Positions 44,756 through 54,349 are shown, numbered from the stretch's first letter. The stretch: 64,000 nt of DNA from Methanothrix sp. (GCF_024518575.1 NZ_JANIHG010000002.1:1-64000); one strand, 5' to 3'. Notes: generated by a model from the letters alone, not told the origin. Numbers and translations: made by a program.

Positions 44756-44775
44756 TCCGCCCTGTTGGGGGCGGA
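44756..44775 (-). terminator. terminator after ribosomal protein P1
   Basis: TCCGCCC (44756-44762) pairs with GGGCGGA (44769-44775). On the minus strand it starts directly after the P1 stop and is followed by T-rich CTCTTTTTCAGTTTTTAG. It also separates the convergent exporter gene. Confidence 0.65.
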
Positions 44776-45093
44776 TTAACCGAAGAGCGCTCCGAGGCCC
44801 TCGATTCCGCTCTCCTCGGCCTCTTCCTTTTTCTCCTCTTCCTCTGCCTTGGCTGCAGGCTTCTTTGCTTCGGTCCCTGCGGCAGATGCAGCTGGCGCGG
44901 CAGCTGCTACCGGCATGGCGGTCGCCTGGGAGAGGACCTTGTCGATATCAACGCCCTCAAGCGCCGAGACCAGGGCCTTGATCCTGACCTCATCGGGCGT
45001 CACACCCGCTGCCTCTAGGACCTTCTTTATGCCATCATCGCTTACTTCCTTGCCTGAGCTATGTAGTAACAGTGCTGCATATATGTATTCCAT
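44776..45093 (-). CDS. ribosomal protein P1 (L12e)
   Basis: A 105 aa stalk protein: a helical dimerisation domain ([24 protein letters not shown]), an Ala-rich hinge, a Lys/Glu tail, and the conserved C-terminus [10 protein letters not shown] that recruits elongation factors. GGTGAG sits 5 nt before ATG 45093. It is the last gene of the Spt5-L11-L1-P0-P1 run. Confidence 0.97.
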   Translation of the reverse strand: MEYIYAALLLHSSGKEVSDDGIKKVLEAAGVTPDEVRIKALVSALEGVDIDKVLSQATAMPVAAAAPAASAAGTEAKKPAAKAEEEEKKEEAEESGIEGLGALFG

Positions 45094-45108
45094 TAAACTC
45101 ACCTTTCT

Positions 45109-46071
45109 CTAACCAAACAGAGAACCCAGCCCCGCGGCTGCGTCCTCCTCTTCCTTCTTCTCCTCTACCTCTTCAACCTCTTCGACCTGCTTCTGCTCCG
45201 GCGCCACTTCAGTGGCAGACATCAAGCCTGCAATCGCCTGAGCATTGGCATGTGCCTTCATTATGACAAGATCTATCATGCCGGGGACGGGTATACCGCG
45301 CTCGGCCACCAGATACCTCGCCCTGGATGCTGCACGCTGAACGATCGGGATCACAGTCTGAGGCGTCACATAGGCCACCTCGACCGCGAAGGCAAGCGCC
45401 TTTCCAGCAGCCTCGGATATATCCCTCAGAACTGCATCCGTGTCCAGTGTGAGATCCTCTGCGGCGAAAACCAGCCTGTCGCTGTAAGCGGCCCGGAGCT
45501 CCAGTCCCACGAGCTTCGGATATATCTCCATTAGCTGGAGGACTTCCGCCACCTTGGGAGATATCACATCGCCCTTCTTCGCGAGCACAACCCTCTGGTT
45601 TATCACGACCTTGCCGCCTTTTATGGCGGCAGGTATTCCAGCGCTCTGGAGCTTTCCGACCATCGGTCCTGGCGAGAAAGAGGTCTCGCCGCTCTCGACC
45701 ACTATATCCATGGGGGCGACGGCGCCTGCCTTTATGGGCATCGGGCGCTTCTCCGCGTCCAGCATCCTCTTGAGCGCAAACGGATTCGCATCGGAGAATA
45801 TCAGCGCTGTCTGGTCCTCGATGTAATCTGCGAGCGGCCTGAGCGATTCATCGGATTTCAGTATAGCCCTCCGGGCAATGTTGTTGTTGACAACCCTTAC
45901 CTCAGAGAGGGGTCTCAGGATGCCGCGAATCCTCTGAAACTCACTTGCCGGAAGCTCGCGTATACACGCAACGCCTACAACGCGACTGCTCCTTATCCGC
46001 TCCACGAGCTCGTCAACCTCTCTCAGCTTCCATTCAGGCACGCGAGCAACGTGGCGAACATCTGCTGACAT
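45109..46071 (-). CDS. ribosomal protein P0 (L10)
   Basis: A 320 aa stalk base. The N-terminal rRNA-binding domain is followed by helices that hold P1 dimers (GMIDLVIMKAHANAQAIAGLMS), then an acidic tail ending in GLGSLFG, like P1. It starts next to the L1 stop and ends 15 bp before P1. Confidence 0.97.
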   Translation of the reverse strand: MSADVRHVARVPEWKLREVDELVERIRSSRVVGVACIRELPASEFQRIRGILRPLSEVRVVNNNIARRAILKSDESLRPLADYIEDQTALIFSDANPFALKRMLDAEKRPMPIKAGAVAPMDIVVESGETSFSPGPMVGKLQSAGIPAAIKGGKVVINQRVVLAKKGDVISPKVAEVLQLMEIYPKLVGLELRAAYSDRLVFAAEDLTLDTDAVLRDISEAAGKALAFAVEVAYVTPQTVIPIVQRAASRARYLVAERGIPVPGMIDLVIMKAHANAQAIAGLMSATEVAPEQKQVEEVEEVEEKKEEEDAAAGLGSLFG

Positions 46072-46710
46072 CTAGATCACCCTTACCGCCGGCCCCATCG
46101 TCGTCTTGACATACACTGACTTCAGGTTGTGACGACCGTCCTTCAGGGTCTGCTCCAGCTTTGTGATTACGGACTCTATGTTCTCTGCAAGCTGCCTGGC
46201 GTCCATGTCTCTCCTGCCCACAGCGATGTGGAATGTCGGCCTGTCTCTGGATCTTATCCTGACGATGTTCTTGAGCCTCGTGACCATCTGGGTGACATCC
46301 GCATTGGGCGGAAGTGGCGTGGGCATCTTTCCACGTTTGCCGAGAATGGGTCCGAGGGTCTTACCGATGACTGGCATGAACTGCGTCTCGGCTATGAAGA
46401 AATCGTATTCATCCGCCAGCTTTCTCGCGTTCTTCCTGTTCTCCCCCAGAAGCTTCAGCTCCTCTGGAGGTATCACGTAGTCAGCGCCAGCGCCCTTCGC
46501 CTTGAGCGCAGTATCTCCAGCTGCGAAAACCGCGATTCTATTTGGCCTTCCACGCCCGTGTGGCAGTATAACTTCAGTATCGATCCTGTTGCCGGGCTGT
46601 GTCAGATCTATGTTATGGAGATTTATGGCAAGATCGACGCTCTCCTTGAAGCCCCTGGGCGGGGCCTCAGAGATCGCCTTTTTGACTGCCTCTTCGATAT
46701 TCTCTTTCAT
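46072..46710 (-). CDS. rpl1: ribosomal protein L1
   Basis: A 212 aa L1 protein binding the 23S rRNA stalk; in methanogens it also represses its own operon by binding mRNA. GKTLGPILGKRGKMPTPLP and IRSRDRPTFHIAVGRRDM are signature segments. Stop and P0 start are adjacent, indicating coupling. Confidence 0.97.
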   Translation of the reverse strand: MKENIEEAVKKAISEAPPRGFKESVDLAINLHNIDLTQPGNRIDTEVILPHGRGRPNRIAVFAAGDTALKAKGAGADYVIPPEELKLLGENRKNARKLADEYDFFIAETQFMPVIGKTLGPILGKRGKMPTPLPPNADVTQMVTRLKNIVRIRSRDRPTFHIAVGRRDMDARQLAENIESVITKLEQTLKDGRHNLKSVYVKTTMGPAVRVI

Positions 46711-46765
46711 TCAGATCATCCGTAGTCCACGACTTTTGGTCTTCTACGGCTCCAAAGATCGCAAT

Positions 46766-47245
46766 TTAGGACTTCGCCTCAAAGAGGTGGTCGTAGCTGC
46801 CAGACGCGAGCGCCTGCTGCACCTCTTTTGAGGTCATACCATCTATCTTTATCCCCAAGGAGCCACAGGTTCCCACGATCTCTCTGACCGCGCTCTTCAG
46901 GTTCTTCGAGAGAAGGTTCCTTCTCTTTATCTCTGCGATCTTTATCACCTGATCCATCGATATGTTACCAGCAAAGCTCTTCTTGTCACCGCTGCCCTTC
47001 TCAACCCCGGCCTCCTTCAGTATGAGCGCCGAGGTTGGAGGTGTGCCGACCTCTATCTCGAACTCGGTCCTGCTCTTCACCTTTATCTTCACAGGAACCT
47101 GCATGCCGTTCAGATCTTTGGTCAGCTCGTTTATCTTGGCGACAACAGCTGCTACATTGACACCGAGAGGTCCAAGCGCCGGGCCAAGGGGCGGTCCAGC
47201 AGTTGCCTTGCCACCTGATACCAGCGCCTCGACGACATTAGCCAA
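46766..47245 (-). CDS. rpl11: ribosomal protein L11
   Basis: A 159 aa protein of the GTPase centre: GGKATAGPPGPALGPLG-type N-terminal loop (here GGKATAGPPLGPALGPLGVN) and a C-terminal rRNA-binding domain with EIVGTCGSLGIKIDG. No ATG fits the family start; TTG 47245 follows GAGGTGA and begins MANVVEAL, so I take it as the start. Confidence 0.96.
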   Translation of the reverse strand: MANVVEALVSGGKATAGPPLGPALGPLGVNVAAVVAKINELTKDLNGMQVPVKIKVKSRTEFEIEVGTPPTSALILKEAGVEKGSGDKKSFAGNISMDQVIKIAEIKRRNLLSKNLKSAVREIVGTCGSLGIKIDGMTSKEVQQALASGSYDHLFEAKS

Positions 47246-47251
47246 TATTGT

Positions 47252-47713
47252 TCACCTCTGAGCCTCTTCTTTGCTAAGGACTCTTACATGATCTCCTCTG
47301 ACCGTTATGGGTATGGGCACCATGGCCTCGAAGAGCTCCACGGTTATCTCCTCTTTGGCCGAGTCGACCCGCTTCACCCTGGCCATCTCGCCCTTGAACG
47401 GCCCGGAGATCAGCTCCACAATGGCGCCCTCGCTTATGCCAACGACTGCAGGCTTTGGCGTCAGGAAGTGCTCAATCTCTGCGAAGCTGGATGCGCCTTT
47501 TATCACAGAGCGCGCATGTGGAACCCCCTGGATAGCCTGCTCCACTATCTCTGGGGCCGAAGCCTCCACCAATACGTAGCCCTTCAGCACATCAGGAACG
47601 AGTATTGCCCGTATGTCCAGCTTCTCCTTTCTCGCTATCTGGGCGACCAGATTCGCGACCGCTCGCTCCTGATTTGCGGTTGTCTTGACTACATATATGC
47701 TGGTCTCGGACAT
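47252..47713 (-). CDS. spt5: transcription elongation factor Spt5 (NusG-like)
   Basis: A 153 aa NGN-KOW protein that clamps RNA polymerase with Spt4. The NGN domain starts [22 protein letters not shown] follows with [31 protein letters not shown] (about 47731-47743) is a strong TATA box, so the mRNA is practically leaderless from ATG 47713. In many archaea secE precedes this gene; none is seen here. Confidence 0.95.
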   Translation of the reverse strand: MSETSIYVVKTTANQERAVANLVAQIARKEKLDIRAILVPDVLKGYVLVEASAPEIVEQAIQGVPHARSVIKGASSFAEIEHFLTPKPAVVGISEGAIVELISGPFKGEMARVKRVDSAKEEITVELFEAMVPIPITVRGDHVRVLSKEEAQR

Positions 47714-47907
47714 CCTCAGTCTAGAGGATAAACCATATATAAAAAGGTTTGTGACTGCTTTTAGCATTCCAGAGGGGCCGGATTCAGCAGATCCGGGGCT
47801 TCAGAAGTCCTGATCACATCCCACAGTATGCGCATAGCTTATATCCAATCGGATCTTCGCATACCACAAAACCTGTTCGGATCCCAGGCGAGAAGGAGGT
47901 CGCAGAG

Positions 47908-48102
47908 TTGGAGGAAGACCAGAGCGTGCTCGACCAGTTCGTCCCGTTCTGCCCGAAATGCGGGAACGAGTGCATGCCCAAGGAGCTGCGGAGGGCTCTC
48001 GATTCCAAGAGCTGGAAGAAGATAATCGTTGAAACTATATACTATTGCCCCAGATGTGATAACTACTGGAGCGAAGGTCTGGTGGAAAAGGGCTATAAAT
48101 GA
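47908..48102 (+). CDS. small zinc-ribbon protein
   Basis: A 64 aa protein with two Cys pairs, FCPKCGNEC and YYCPRCDNYW, forming a rubredoxin-like zinc ribbon. The start is TTG 47908, 7 nt after GGAGGTC. GCTTATATCC near 47834 is a TATA box. The TGA overlaps the ATG of the HDAC-like gene (ATGA), so the two are co-translated; the ribbon could be an accessory or nucleic-acid-binding partner. Confidence 0.78.
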   Translation: MEEDQSVLDQFVPFCPKCGNECMPKELRRALDSKSWKKIIVETIYYCPRCDNYWSEGLVEKGYK

Positions 48103-49211
48103 TCTATCTATACTATACAGATATGTTCATGGGCTACAGCTTCGGCCCTGAACACCCGCTGCAGCCAGCGCGGATCATGCTCACCTACAGGATGATCGAG
48201 GAGTATGGGTTCTTCCTCGGATACGACACAGAGGTTCTGGAGCCGTACTATGCGAGCGAGAGCGACCTCCTCATGGTCCACGATCCTGGGTATATACAGG
48301 CGGTGAGGGATGAGCGACCAGATCCAGCGCTCGGCCTGGATGAGCCTGATACTCCCATATTCCCTGGGATCTATGACGCGAGCGCGCTGATCGCCGGAGC
48401 CAGCATCGAGGCCGCGAAGCGTGTTGCATCAGAGCCCTGTGTGGCGTTCAACCTGGCCGGCGGGCTTCATCACGCGTTTCCGGCCAGAGCGGCAGGATTC
48501 TGCGTCTTCAACGATTGCGCCCTCGGAATCCGCACATTGAGGAAACGATTCGACAGAGTCCTCTACATAGATATCGATGCACATCACGGCGATGGCGTGC
48601 AGTACATCTTCTACGAGGATCCATCAGTCCTGACCATATCCATACATGAATCTGGAAAGTACCTCTTTCCAGGAACCGGCTTCGTGGACGAGATCGGCAG
48701 CGGAGACGGGTATGGCTACTCCGCGAACATACCGATGCCGCTGAATGCGGATGATGAATGCTACAGATATGCCTTTGAGTCCGTAATCCCCGCGCTCTTC
48801 AGGTGGTTCAAACCTGATGCGGTCGTCGCGCAGCTCGGCGCCGATACTCACTATGCAGATCCTCTCGCGAGCCTCGATCTCACGCTTGAGGGCTACGGCT
48901 ATCTCGTCAGGAGGATAAAAGAGCTCACAGATGAGTACGCGAATGGGAGGATGCTCGCTCTGGGCGGTGGCGGCTACAACCTGGAGGTTGTGCCGCTCGC
49001 ATGGACTCTGGCATTCCAGACCCTGAGAGGAAAGGAGATGCCGGAGGAGCTCCCGAAGTGGTGGGTCGATGCTATAATGAAGATGATCGGGAGACCCCCA
49101 CTCTCTCTTCCAGACCGGCCCAAGGAGAAGAGAGATGTCCCAAGGGAGCTGATCGAGACCGTGGCAAACCTGAAGAGAAGGCTGACGATCATACACGGCG
49201 ACATATTCTGA
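48099..49211 (+). CDS. histone deacetylase-fold protein (paralog 3, AcuC-like)
   Basis: A 370 aa protein, the longest of the three paralogs and closest to AcuC and eukaryotic class I HDACs. HPLQPARIMLTYRM near the N-terminus, GGLHHAFPARAAGFCVFND (His pair), YIDIDAHHGDGVQ, LGADTHYADPLASLDLT and LGGGGYNLEVV (catalytic Tyr) give a full active site. It is coupled to an upstream zinc-ribbon gene and followed 15 bp later by trm1. Possible targets include acetylated Alba-type chromatin proteins, acetyl-CoA synthetase or small amides; the sequence does not decide. Confidence 0.9.
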   Translation: MIYLYYTDMFMGYSFGPEHPLQPARIMLTYRMIEEYGFFLGYDTEVLEPYYASESDLLMVHDPGYIQAVRDERPDPALGLDEPDTPIFPGIYDASALIAGASIEAAKRVASEPCVAFNLAGGLHHAFPARAAGFCVFNDCALGIRTLRKRFDRVLYIDIDAHHGDGVQYIFYEDPSVLTISIHESGKYLFPGTGFVDEIGSGDGYGYSANIPMPLNADDECYRYAFESVIPALFRWFKPDAVVAQLGADTHYADPLASLDLTLEGYGYLVRRIKELTDEYANGRMLALGGGGYNLEVVPLAWTLAFQTLRGKEMPEELPKWWVDAIMKMIGRPPLSLPDRPKEKRDVPRELIETVANLKRRLTIIHGDIF

Positions 49212-49226
49212 GCGTGAGGCCTGTCG

Positions 49227-50282
49227 ATGATCGCGGTGGAGGGCTCGGTCAGGGTTAACACAGACGGGGTCTTCTACAATCCCAGGATGAGAACGAACAG
49301 GGATATCTGCGTCGCGATGGCCTCAGAGCTCGGAATAAAGGAGTACCTGGATGCGTTCTCTGCCAGCGGCATACGTGGCATCAGGGTGAGAAAGGAGGCA
49401 GGCGTCGAGCGTGTCGTGATGAACGATATCAGCCCTTCAGCATGCCAGCGCATCAGGGAGAACCTCGCCCTGAATGATGTATCAGACTGTGAGGTGACCT
49501 GCGAGAGCGCCAGTGTCATCATGAGCAGGAGACGGTTCGAGACGATAGATCTCGATCCGTTCGGCTCCCCCGCGCAGTTCCTCGCTCCTGCAGCATCCTC
49601 CGCAAGATCGTATCTCTTCATAACGGCAACGGATACCGCCCCACTCTGCGGGGCACATCTCCGGAGCGGCATGAGAAAATATCTTGCAGTCCCTCTGAAT
49701 ACCGAGTACCACAGGGAGATGGGCGTGCGGATCCTGATTGGAGCTGTAATACGGGAGATGGCGAGGGCCGACAGGCGGGGAATACCCCTGCTCTCGTATG
49801 CCACAGAGCACTATGTTCGCCTGCATCTGCGAATAAAAAAAGGTGCGCGTGAGGCCGATGAGGCCCTCGAGTCCATGGGATATGTCGAGCACTGCTTCAG
49901 TTGTGGAGGCTGGAGTTTGAGGATGGGCATGGGCTGCACATCCTCAGGCACGTGCGGCTTCTGTGGAGGAAGGACCTGCACTGCAGGGCCTCTCTGGCTC
50001 GGCCAGCTTCACGATAAAGATATCCTCAGAGCAGCTCTCAAAAGACTTGATCCTGAGAGCAGGGCCCACAGATTAGTATTACTATGCTCTGAGGAGGTTG
50101 ACGTCCCGTTCTACTACGATCATCATAAGATCTGCAGGAGGCTGAGAATCACACCGTCGAAGGTCGAGTCCGTCATATCCGATCTGCTTGAGCATGGCTA
50201 CAGGGCTTCCAGGACGCACTTCACTGGAGTCGGTATAAAGACCGATGCTCCTTTGAGGGATCTGGTTTCTCTGCTGGCCTGA
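49227..50282 (+). CDS. trm1: tRNA (guanine26-N2) dimethyltransferase
   Basis: Methylates G26 of tRNAs. The 351 aa protein shows GVFYNPRMRTNRDI, the SAM motif YLDAFSASGIRGIRV, the catalytic DLDPFGSPAQFL and TATDTAPLCG. A C-terminal zinc-binding region follows with FSCGGW and CGFCGGRTC. It lies directly downstream of the HDAC-like gene. Confidence 0.95.
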   Translation: MIAVEGSVRVNTDGVFYNPRMRTNRDICVAMASELGIKEYLDAFSASGIRGIRVRKEAGVERVVMNDISPSACQRIRENLALNDVSDCEVTCESASVIMSRRRFETIDLDPFGSPAQFLAPAASSARSYLFITATDTAPLCGAHLRSGMRKYLAVPLNTEYHREMGVRILIGAVIREMARADRRGIPLLSYATEHYVRLHLRIKKGAREADEALESMGYVEHCFSCGGWSLRMGMGCTSSGTCGFCGGRTCTAGPLWLGQLHDKDILRAALKRLDPESRAHRLVLLCSEEVDVPFYYDHHKICRRLRITPSKVESVISDLLEHGYRASRTHFTGVGIKTDAPLRDLVSLLA

Positions 50283-50547
50283 TGGGATGTTTGGGAATAC
50301 AGCACCAGATCTTTCCTGGCAATCGACCGGATCCAATCCGTAAACCATGAAATCTGGCAGGAAGATCTTCAGCCCAGAATTGAGAACCTAAAAGTTAATA
50401 AGGAAGAAGGTATATGATAATGATAACTGTAATGCTTCGAGAGCATTGCAGGCAGATGTACATGTGGCACGAGGTCGCGTTTAATTACCCCCTTCATTGC
50501 TACTCCCTTTCGCATCTCGTGCCATCCCTTCTTCTTACAGAGGTTGC
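50283..50547. other. gap with short inverted repeats
   Basis: No supported gene. AGATCTTTCCTGGC (about 50308) and GGCAGGAAGATCT (about 50355) form an imperfect inverted repeat, and AATGC-TTCGAGA-GCATT (about 50430-50446) is a small hairpin. They may be transcript ends of trm1 or leader structures of the next gene. Confidence 0.35.
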
Positions 50548-50877
50548 ATGCGTCTGCTGATCTACTTCGTGCTTGGTGGGGCCATCACAGCGCTCGTTGT
50601 TCATCTCGGCAGCTCAGGCCGCGGGACGCTATCAGCGTTCATCGCCACTTTTCCCGTGCTCACAGCCCTCACATTCATACTGATATCCATGGAGGGGAGC
50701 AGCGCTGATCTGTGTGAGTATGCGAGAGGCCTTCTGCTTTTCACGCCCGCATGGATCGCCTATGTGCTGACGGTGATGATCACCTTCGAACGCATCGGCG
50801 TCTGGCTATCAATAGCCCTGGGCATGGCAGTATACGCGCTTTCATCCTGGATTCTGAGAGCCGTCTTTCTGCACTAA
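50548..50877 (+). CDS. small integral membrane protein (DUF3147/GlpM-like)
   Basis: A 109 aa protein with four hydrophobic helices: LLIYFVLGGAITALVVHL, LSAFIATFPVLTALTFIL, LLLFTPAWIAYVLTVMI and LSIALGMAVYALSSWIL. Layout and length resemble the DUF3147/GlpM-type small membrane proteins, function unknown. AGAGGT precedes ATG 50548; a longer frame has no ribosome binding site. The following 120 bp is pyrimidine-rich with T-runs, fitting transcription termination. Confidence 0.65.
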   Translation: MRLLIYFVLGGAITALVVHLGSSGRGTLSAFIATFPVLTALTFILISMEGSSADLCEYARGLLLFTPAWIAYVLTVMITFERIGVWLSIALGMAVYALSSWILRAVFLH

Positions 50878-50997
50878 TATCTATACTACTATTGTATTTT
50901 GTTACTATTATCTTTTGCTCGTCTCGCTACTATCATCATTAATACCAACTTTCTTTTTCAGAAAAGAATAAATATCAGTATATGCAGCCTCTAGCCC

Positions 50998-51660
50998 ATG
51001 AGGGTTGCTCTTGTCGGTGGTACCGGGGATATCGGTAATGGATTTGCGGTCCGCTGGGCCCCCCATTATGAGGTTGTCATCGGGTCCAGAAAGGCGGAGC
51101 GGGCCCAGGAGAGCGCATCTGAGCTCAGCAGATACATGAGATCTCTGGGCATTGATGCAGTGATGTATGGAAGAGATAACGCAAACGCCATCATGGATTC
51201 GGACGTCGTCGTCCTCTGTGTTCCTCCAGAGAGCCTGAGCATGGTGACATCTGATCTGAGAGATTGCTACTCAGACCAGATCGTGATATCGCCTGTGGTC
51301 CCCATGGCCCGGACGGACCACTTCGAGTACAGGCCACCTCCGGAGGGATGTGCAGCGTTTCTTGTAAAGAACTCCCTGCCGGAGAGCGTGAGGGTTGTCT
51401 CTGCGTTTCACACGATACCTGCGAAGTCGCTCATGGATGCAGAGAAGATCCTCAGGTTCGATGTGCCCATATGCGGCGATGATAAAGCTGCTAAGGATCT
51501 CGTGGCAGAGATGTGCAGAAAGATCCGCGATCTCAGGCCACTCGATGCCGGCCCGCTGAGCGTATCGCATCAGGTCGAGGGGCTCACGCCGCTTCTGCTC
51601 AACATCGCGCGCCTGAACAAAATGCGCCGTGTCGGCGTGCATTTCGTCCAGGAGGAGTAA
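50998..51660 (+). CDS. npdG: F420-dependent NADP reductase (NpdG family)
   Basis: Transfers hydride between reduced F420 and NADP+. The 220 aa protein begins with RVALVGGTGDIGNGFAVRWA (NADP-binding Gly-rich loop), then VVIGSRKAERA (the Ser-Arg-Lys that selects NADP) and VVLCVPPESL. AATAAATATC about 30 bp upstream and no ribosome binding site indicate a leaderless mRNA. It ends 9 bp before a convergent sugar kinase gene. Confidence 0.92.
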   Translation: MRVALVGGTGDIGNGFAVRWAPHYEVVIGSRKAERAQESASELSRYMRSLGIDAVMYGRDNANAIMDSDVVVLCVPPESLSMVTSDLRDCYSDQIVISPVVPMARTDHFEYRPPPEGCAAFLVKNSLPESVRVVSAFHTIPAKSLMDAEKILRFDVPICGDDKAAKDLVAEMCRKIRDLRPLDAGPLSVSHQVEGLTPLLLNIARLNKMRRVGVHFVQEE

Positions 51661-51669
51661 TCTCCCCTC

Positions 51670-52962
51670 TCAGGACGCGGAAGACTTCACGAGCATGTAG
51701 AATGTGGCCGCGGTCAGCGCGTCCCCGAGGCCGACGGTGGTCACAGGCTCAGGCGCCAGGAAGGATGGATGGACGCAGACGCTCGATCCATCTTTTTCCT
51801 TGAATGCGCCGAGACCGGCCCTCCTCCCGCCGGCGCGCACGAGATCCTCCACCGCCATTCTCCCCTCATCGCTCACGCTCAGCTTTACCGATCTTTCAAT
51901 GCACCCTGTGGCAGCGAGCCTGCCTGCGATCTCCGCGCCCAGCCCCAGCGCCGCGATCTCTTTTACCGGCTCAGGCGAGATGCTCACCGTGAACTCCCGG
52001 GTGTGAACGCACACCCTTGGAATATCAAACTCATCATGGACCTGCTCCGCAGCCCCTGCGATCTCCTCCCAGTCCTCTCCCGAATGCGCCAGCATCGAGA
52101 GCTCATCCTCGTTCATGCCTATGCTCTCGACATCCAGGATCTCCAGGAGGGCTCTCATGACCTCCGGCCGCTCGAAGCTGCCCATCTCAGCGTGGCTGTA
52201 TCTTGTGTAGATCCACTGACTCATAGATCCCAGCCGCTCCTCGAAGATCTCCCTGTGAAGCTCGTAGGGGACGAGATGAAACCCCGAAAGCACCACACCC
52301 CTCACATCAGGAGCGGGCTTTTCAAGAAACGCGCGGAATGAGGGATTTATGTGCATCACTCGATTCAGCGGGTCGAACGTCGCGATTATCCTGTTATCCC
52401 TCGGAGCTGTGAATCTTCCCGAAGGAATATCGAGATCCTCACCGCTCCTGTACTGTATCACGAAGTGCCTGAGCTCCTGCCCCTCCTCTGATGCGTTCAC
52501 GGGATCTGAGAGTGAGACGCCTCTTCCCATGACCGGAACCCTGACCGCTGGATGAAAGAGAGATGCCTGGAGCGGAGTCAGGGATGGGACGTTGACTACA
52601 GGCTCTGCTCCGAGCGCGGCGAGAACGTTTGCGATGTTCCCTGCATTCCCTCCCATCCTTCTCTCCCAGGGGAAGAGCGATGCGATCTCATCAGCGACCT
52701 TCTCACTCTTAATGATTAGCTCGCCGCCTGTTCCACGGCGCATGTGATACAGGATAGATATGATGAGATCCTCCAGAGAACCGATCTTTGATGGAACCCC
52801 GGATCTTTCGGCCGGGAGATCGATGCGGTGTGATAGCATCTCGATCTCCTTCCCTGTGATGGTGTGAACACAGTCGATATTCACGTTGAACGCACAGAGA
52901 ACCCTGGGATCAGATCCTGATGAGTCTGTACCTGCTGGTCCCAAGGCCGATCTTCTCCCCAT
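51670..52962 (-). CDS. ADP-dependent sugar kinase (glucokinase/phosphofructokinase family)
   Basis: A 430 aa member of the ADP-dependent kinase family of modified glycolysis, acting on glucose and/or fructose 6-phosphate with ADP. RRMGGNAGNIANVLAALGA, the SGFHLVPYE region, GMNEDELSML and the catalytic GLGDALTAATF near the C-terminus are visible. The start ATG 52962 (MGRRSALGP) overlaps the upstream DUF362 gene by 53 bp; no other canonical start exists before the fold begins at VLCAFNVNID. Glucose versus fructose 6-phosphate preference cannot be settled here. Confidence 0.9.
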   Translation of the reverse strand: MGRRSALGPAGTDSSGSDPRVLCAFNVNIDCVHTITGKEIEMLSHRIDLPAERSGVPSKIGSLEDLIISILYHMRRGTGGELIIKSEKVADEIASLFPWERRMGGNAGNIANVLAALGAEPVVNVPSLTPLQASLFHPAVRVPVMGRGVSLSDPVNASEEGQELRHFVIQYRSGEDLDIPSGRFTAPRDNRIIATFDPLNRVMHINPSFRAFLEKPAPDVRGVVLSGFHLVPYELHREIFEERLGSMSQWIYTRYSHAEMGSFERPEVMRALLEILDVESIGMNEDELSMLAHSGEDWEEIAGAAEQVHDEFDIPRVCVHTREFTVSISPEPVKEIAALGLGAEIAGRLAATGCIERSVKLSVSDEGRMAVEDLVRAGGRRAGLGAFKEKDGSSVCVHPSFLAPEPVTTVGLGDALTAATFYMLVKSSAS

Positions 52963-54016
52963 AAACAACCTGGTGCAGAGCGTTTGTCGACTCCCAGCAC
53001 CCCCTGAACTTGTCCTCTCCAGGCCTCCTGTTGCTCTTCAGGTAGCTGTTCTCGAGGCCCATCTGAGCGTTGACGAGGTCGTAGCTGGCCATGTCGATGG
53101 CAACCGGATCCCTGGATGCGAGAATTCCTATGTCTGGGACCACCGGAGCATCGGACCACGGCACGCAGTCGCAGTCCGGCGTTATATCCATCAGAAAGTT
53201 GAAGAAACCGACGCGTCCGGATTTACCGAGAAGAGCTCCGTATGCGTACTCGACCATTCTCTCCACGAATGGCGGTATCGCAATGGCCCAGTCGAAGTCA
53301 ATTGCCCTCTCGGGGCATGCCCTGACGCACTCACCGCAGCCGACACAGATACTGAGATCGATGGAGGCTTTCCCTTCAAGCAGAGATATCGCAGATCTCG
53401 GGCATGCCTTCACGCACCTGCCGCACCCCTTGCATCTCTCTTTATGCACCATGGGTTTTGCGGTGTGCTGCTCTGCCTTTCCGATCGGAGGCGCGCATCC
53501 CATGCCGAGGTTCTTTATCGCCCCGCCGAAGCCGGCGAGGATGTGCGCCTTGAAGTGCGAGAGGACGATCATGCTGTCGGCGCTGGCGATATCTCCGGCT
53601 ATCCTCACAGACCTGAAGTGATTGAGGTTAACATCAACGCTGATGTGGTTCCCCCCGCGCAGGCCGTCTGCGATTATAACGGGCGCATCGACAACAGCAT
53701 AAGCGAAGCCATGCTCTATCGCCGTCCTGGTGTGGTCAACCGAGTTCCCACGGCCGCCGCTGTAGAGCGTGTTCGTGTCCGTCAGGAACGGCCGCGCGCC
53801 TCTCTCCTTCACAAGCTTCACGACCTCACGCACAAAGACGGGGCTGATGTAAGTATCGTTACCCACCTCGCCGAAGTGGAGCTTTATGGCAGTGAGATCA
53901 CCTTTATCGAGAATTTTATCGAAACCGGCAGCGCTGAAAAGTCTCCTGATCTTCTCGAGCTTGTTCTCACTATCGCTCCTGGCTCTGATATCCGCAAAGT
54001 AAACATCACTGGTCAT
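52910..54016 (-). CDS. DUF362 domain protein with two 4Fe-4S clusters
   Basis: A 368 aa protein. The DUF362 domain (KLHFGEVGNDTYISP, FLTDTNTLYSGGRGNS, HFKAHILAGFGGAIKNLGMG) is split by a dicluster ferredoxin insertion (CKGCGRCVKACPRSAI and CVGCGECVRACPERAI) at about residues 190-250, and ends with ASRDPVAIDMASYDLVN. The family is widespread in anaerobes, function unknown, presumably redox. GGGAGGATC directly precedes ATG 54016. Confidence 0.88.
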   Translation of the reverse strand: MTSDVYFADIRARSDSENKLEKIRRLFSAAGFDKILDKGDLTAIKLHFGEVGNDTYISPVFVREVVKLVKERGARPFLTDTNTLYSGGRGNSVDHTRTAIEHGFAYAVVDAPVIIADGLRGGNHISVDVNLNHFRSVRIAGDIASADSMIVLSHFKAHILAGFGGAIKNLGMGCAPPIGKAEQHTAKPMVHKERCKGCGRCVKACPRSAISLLEGKASIDLSICVGCGECVRACPERAIDFDWAIAIPPFVERMVEYAYGALLGKSGRVGFFNFLMDITPDCDCVPWSDAPVVPDIGILASRDPVAIDMASYDLVNAQMGLENSYLKSNRRPGEDKFRGCWESTNALHQVVYGEKIGLGTSRYRLIRI

Positions 54017-54349
54017 GATCCTCCCCACTGTGCAGATGTGCAGCACAGCTAATCAGCCTTTCCTTCCCTCATATGCATATGGTTTCTCAAATCGCAGAAG
54101 CAATCCGATCTCTCATCTCGAGATTGGAGATGCGTGAGATCCAGTTATCCGCTTGCTGATCCAAGAGCTTTGATCTGCTCGATATGGAAGCTGATGCCAG
54201 ATCAATGACACGCATCTCAATCAGATCCACAGAGCTTGTCGTTTCTCCTCTATGTGTCCCAGGATCAGATCTGCTGCCTTCACATGACTCTCCTCTATGG
54301 ATATGATGCTGCCTGTGATTATTGCTTCAGAATCACAGCCCCACAACGC
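54017..54349. other. gap with open extension beyond the Acg-type gene
   Basis: 333 bp without a clear gene. On the minus strand, the reading frame of the Acg-type gene stays open for about 40 codons beyond its TGA at 54350-54352 (including GSIISIEESHVKAADLIL) and then closes near 54232. It may be chance, a decayed C-terminal part, or a tiny separate gene from a TTG; I do not call it. Confidence 0.3.

Noticed and set aside
47714-47907. Expected SecE gene upstream of Spt5
   Set aside because: No short membrane-protein frame is present; the region holds two divergent promoters only.
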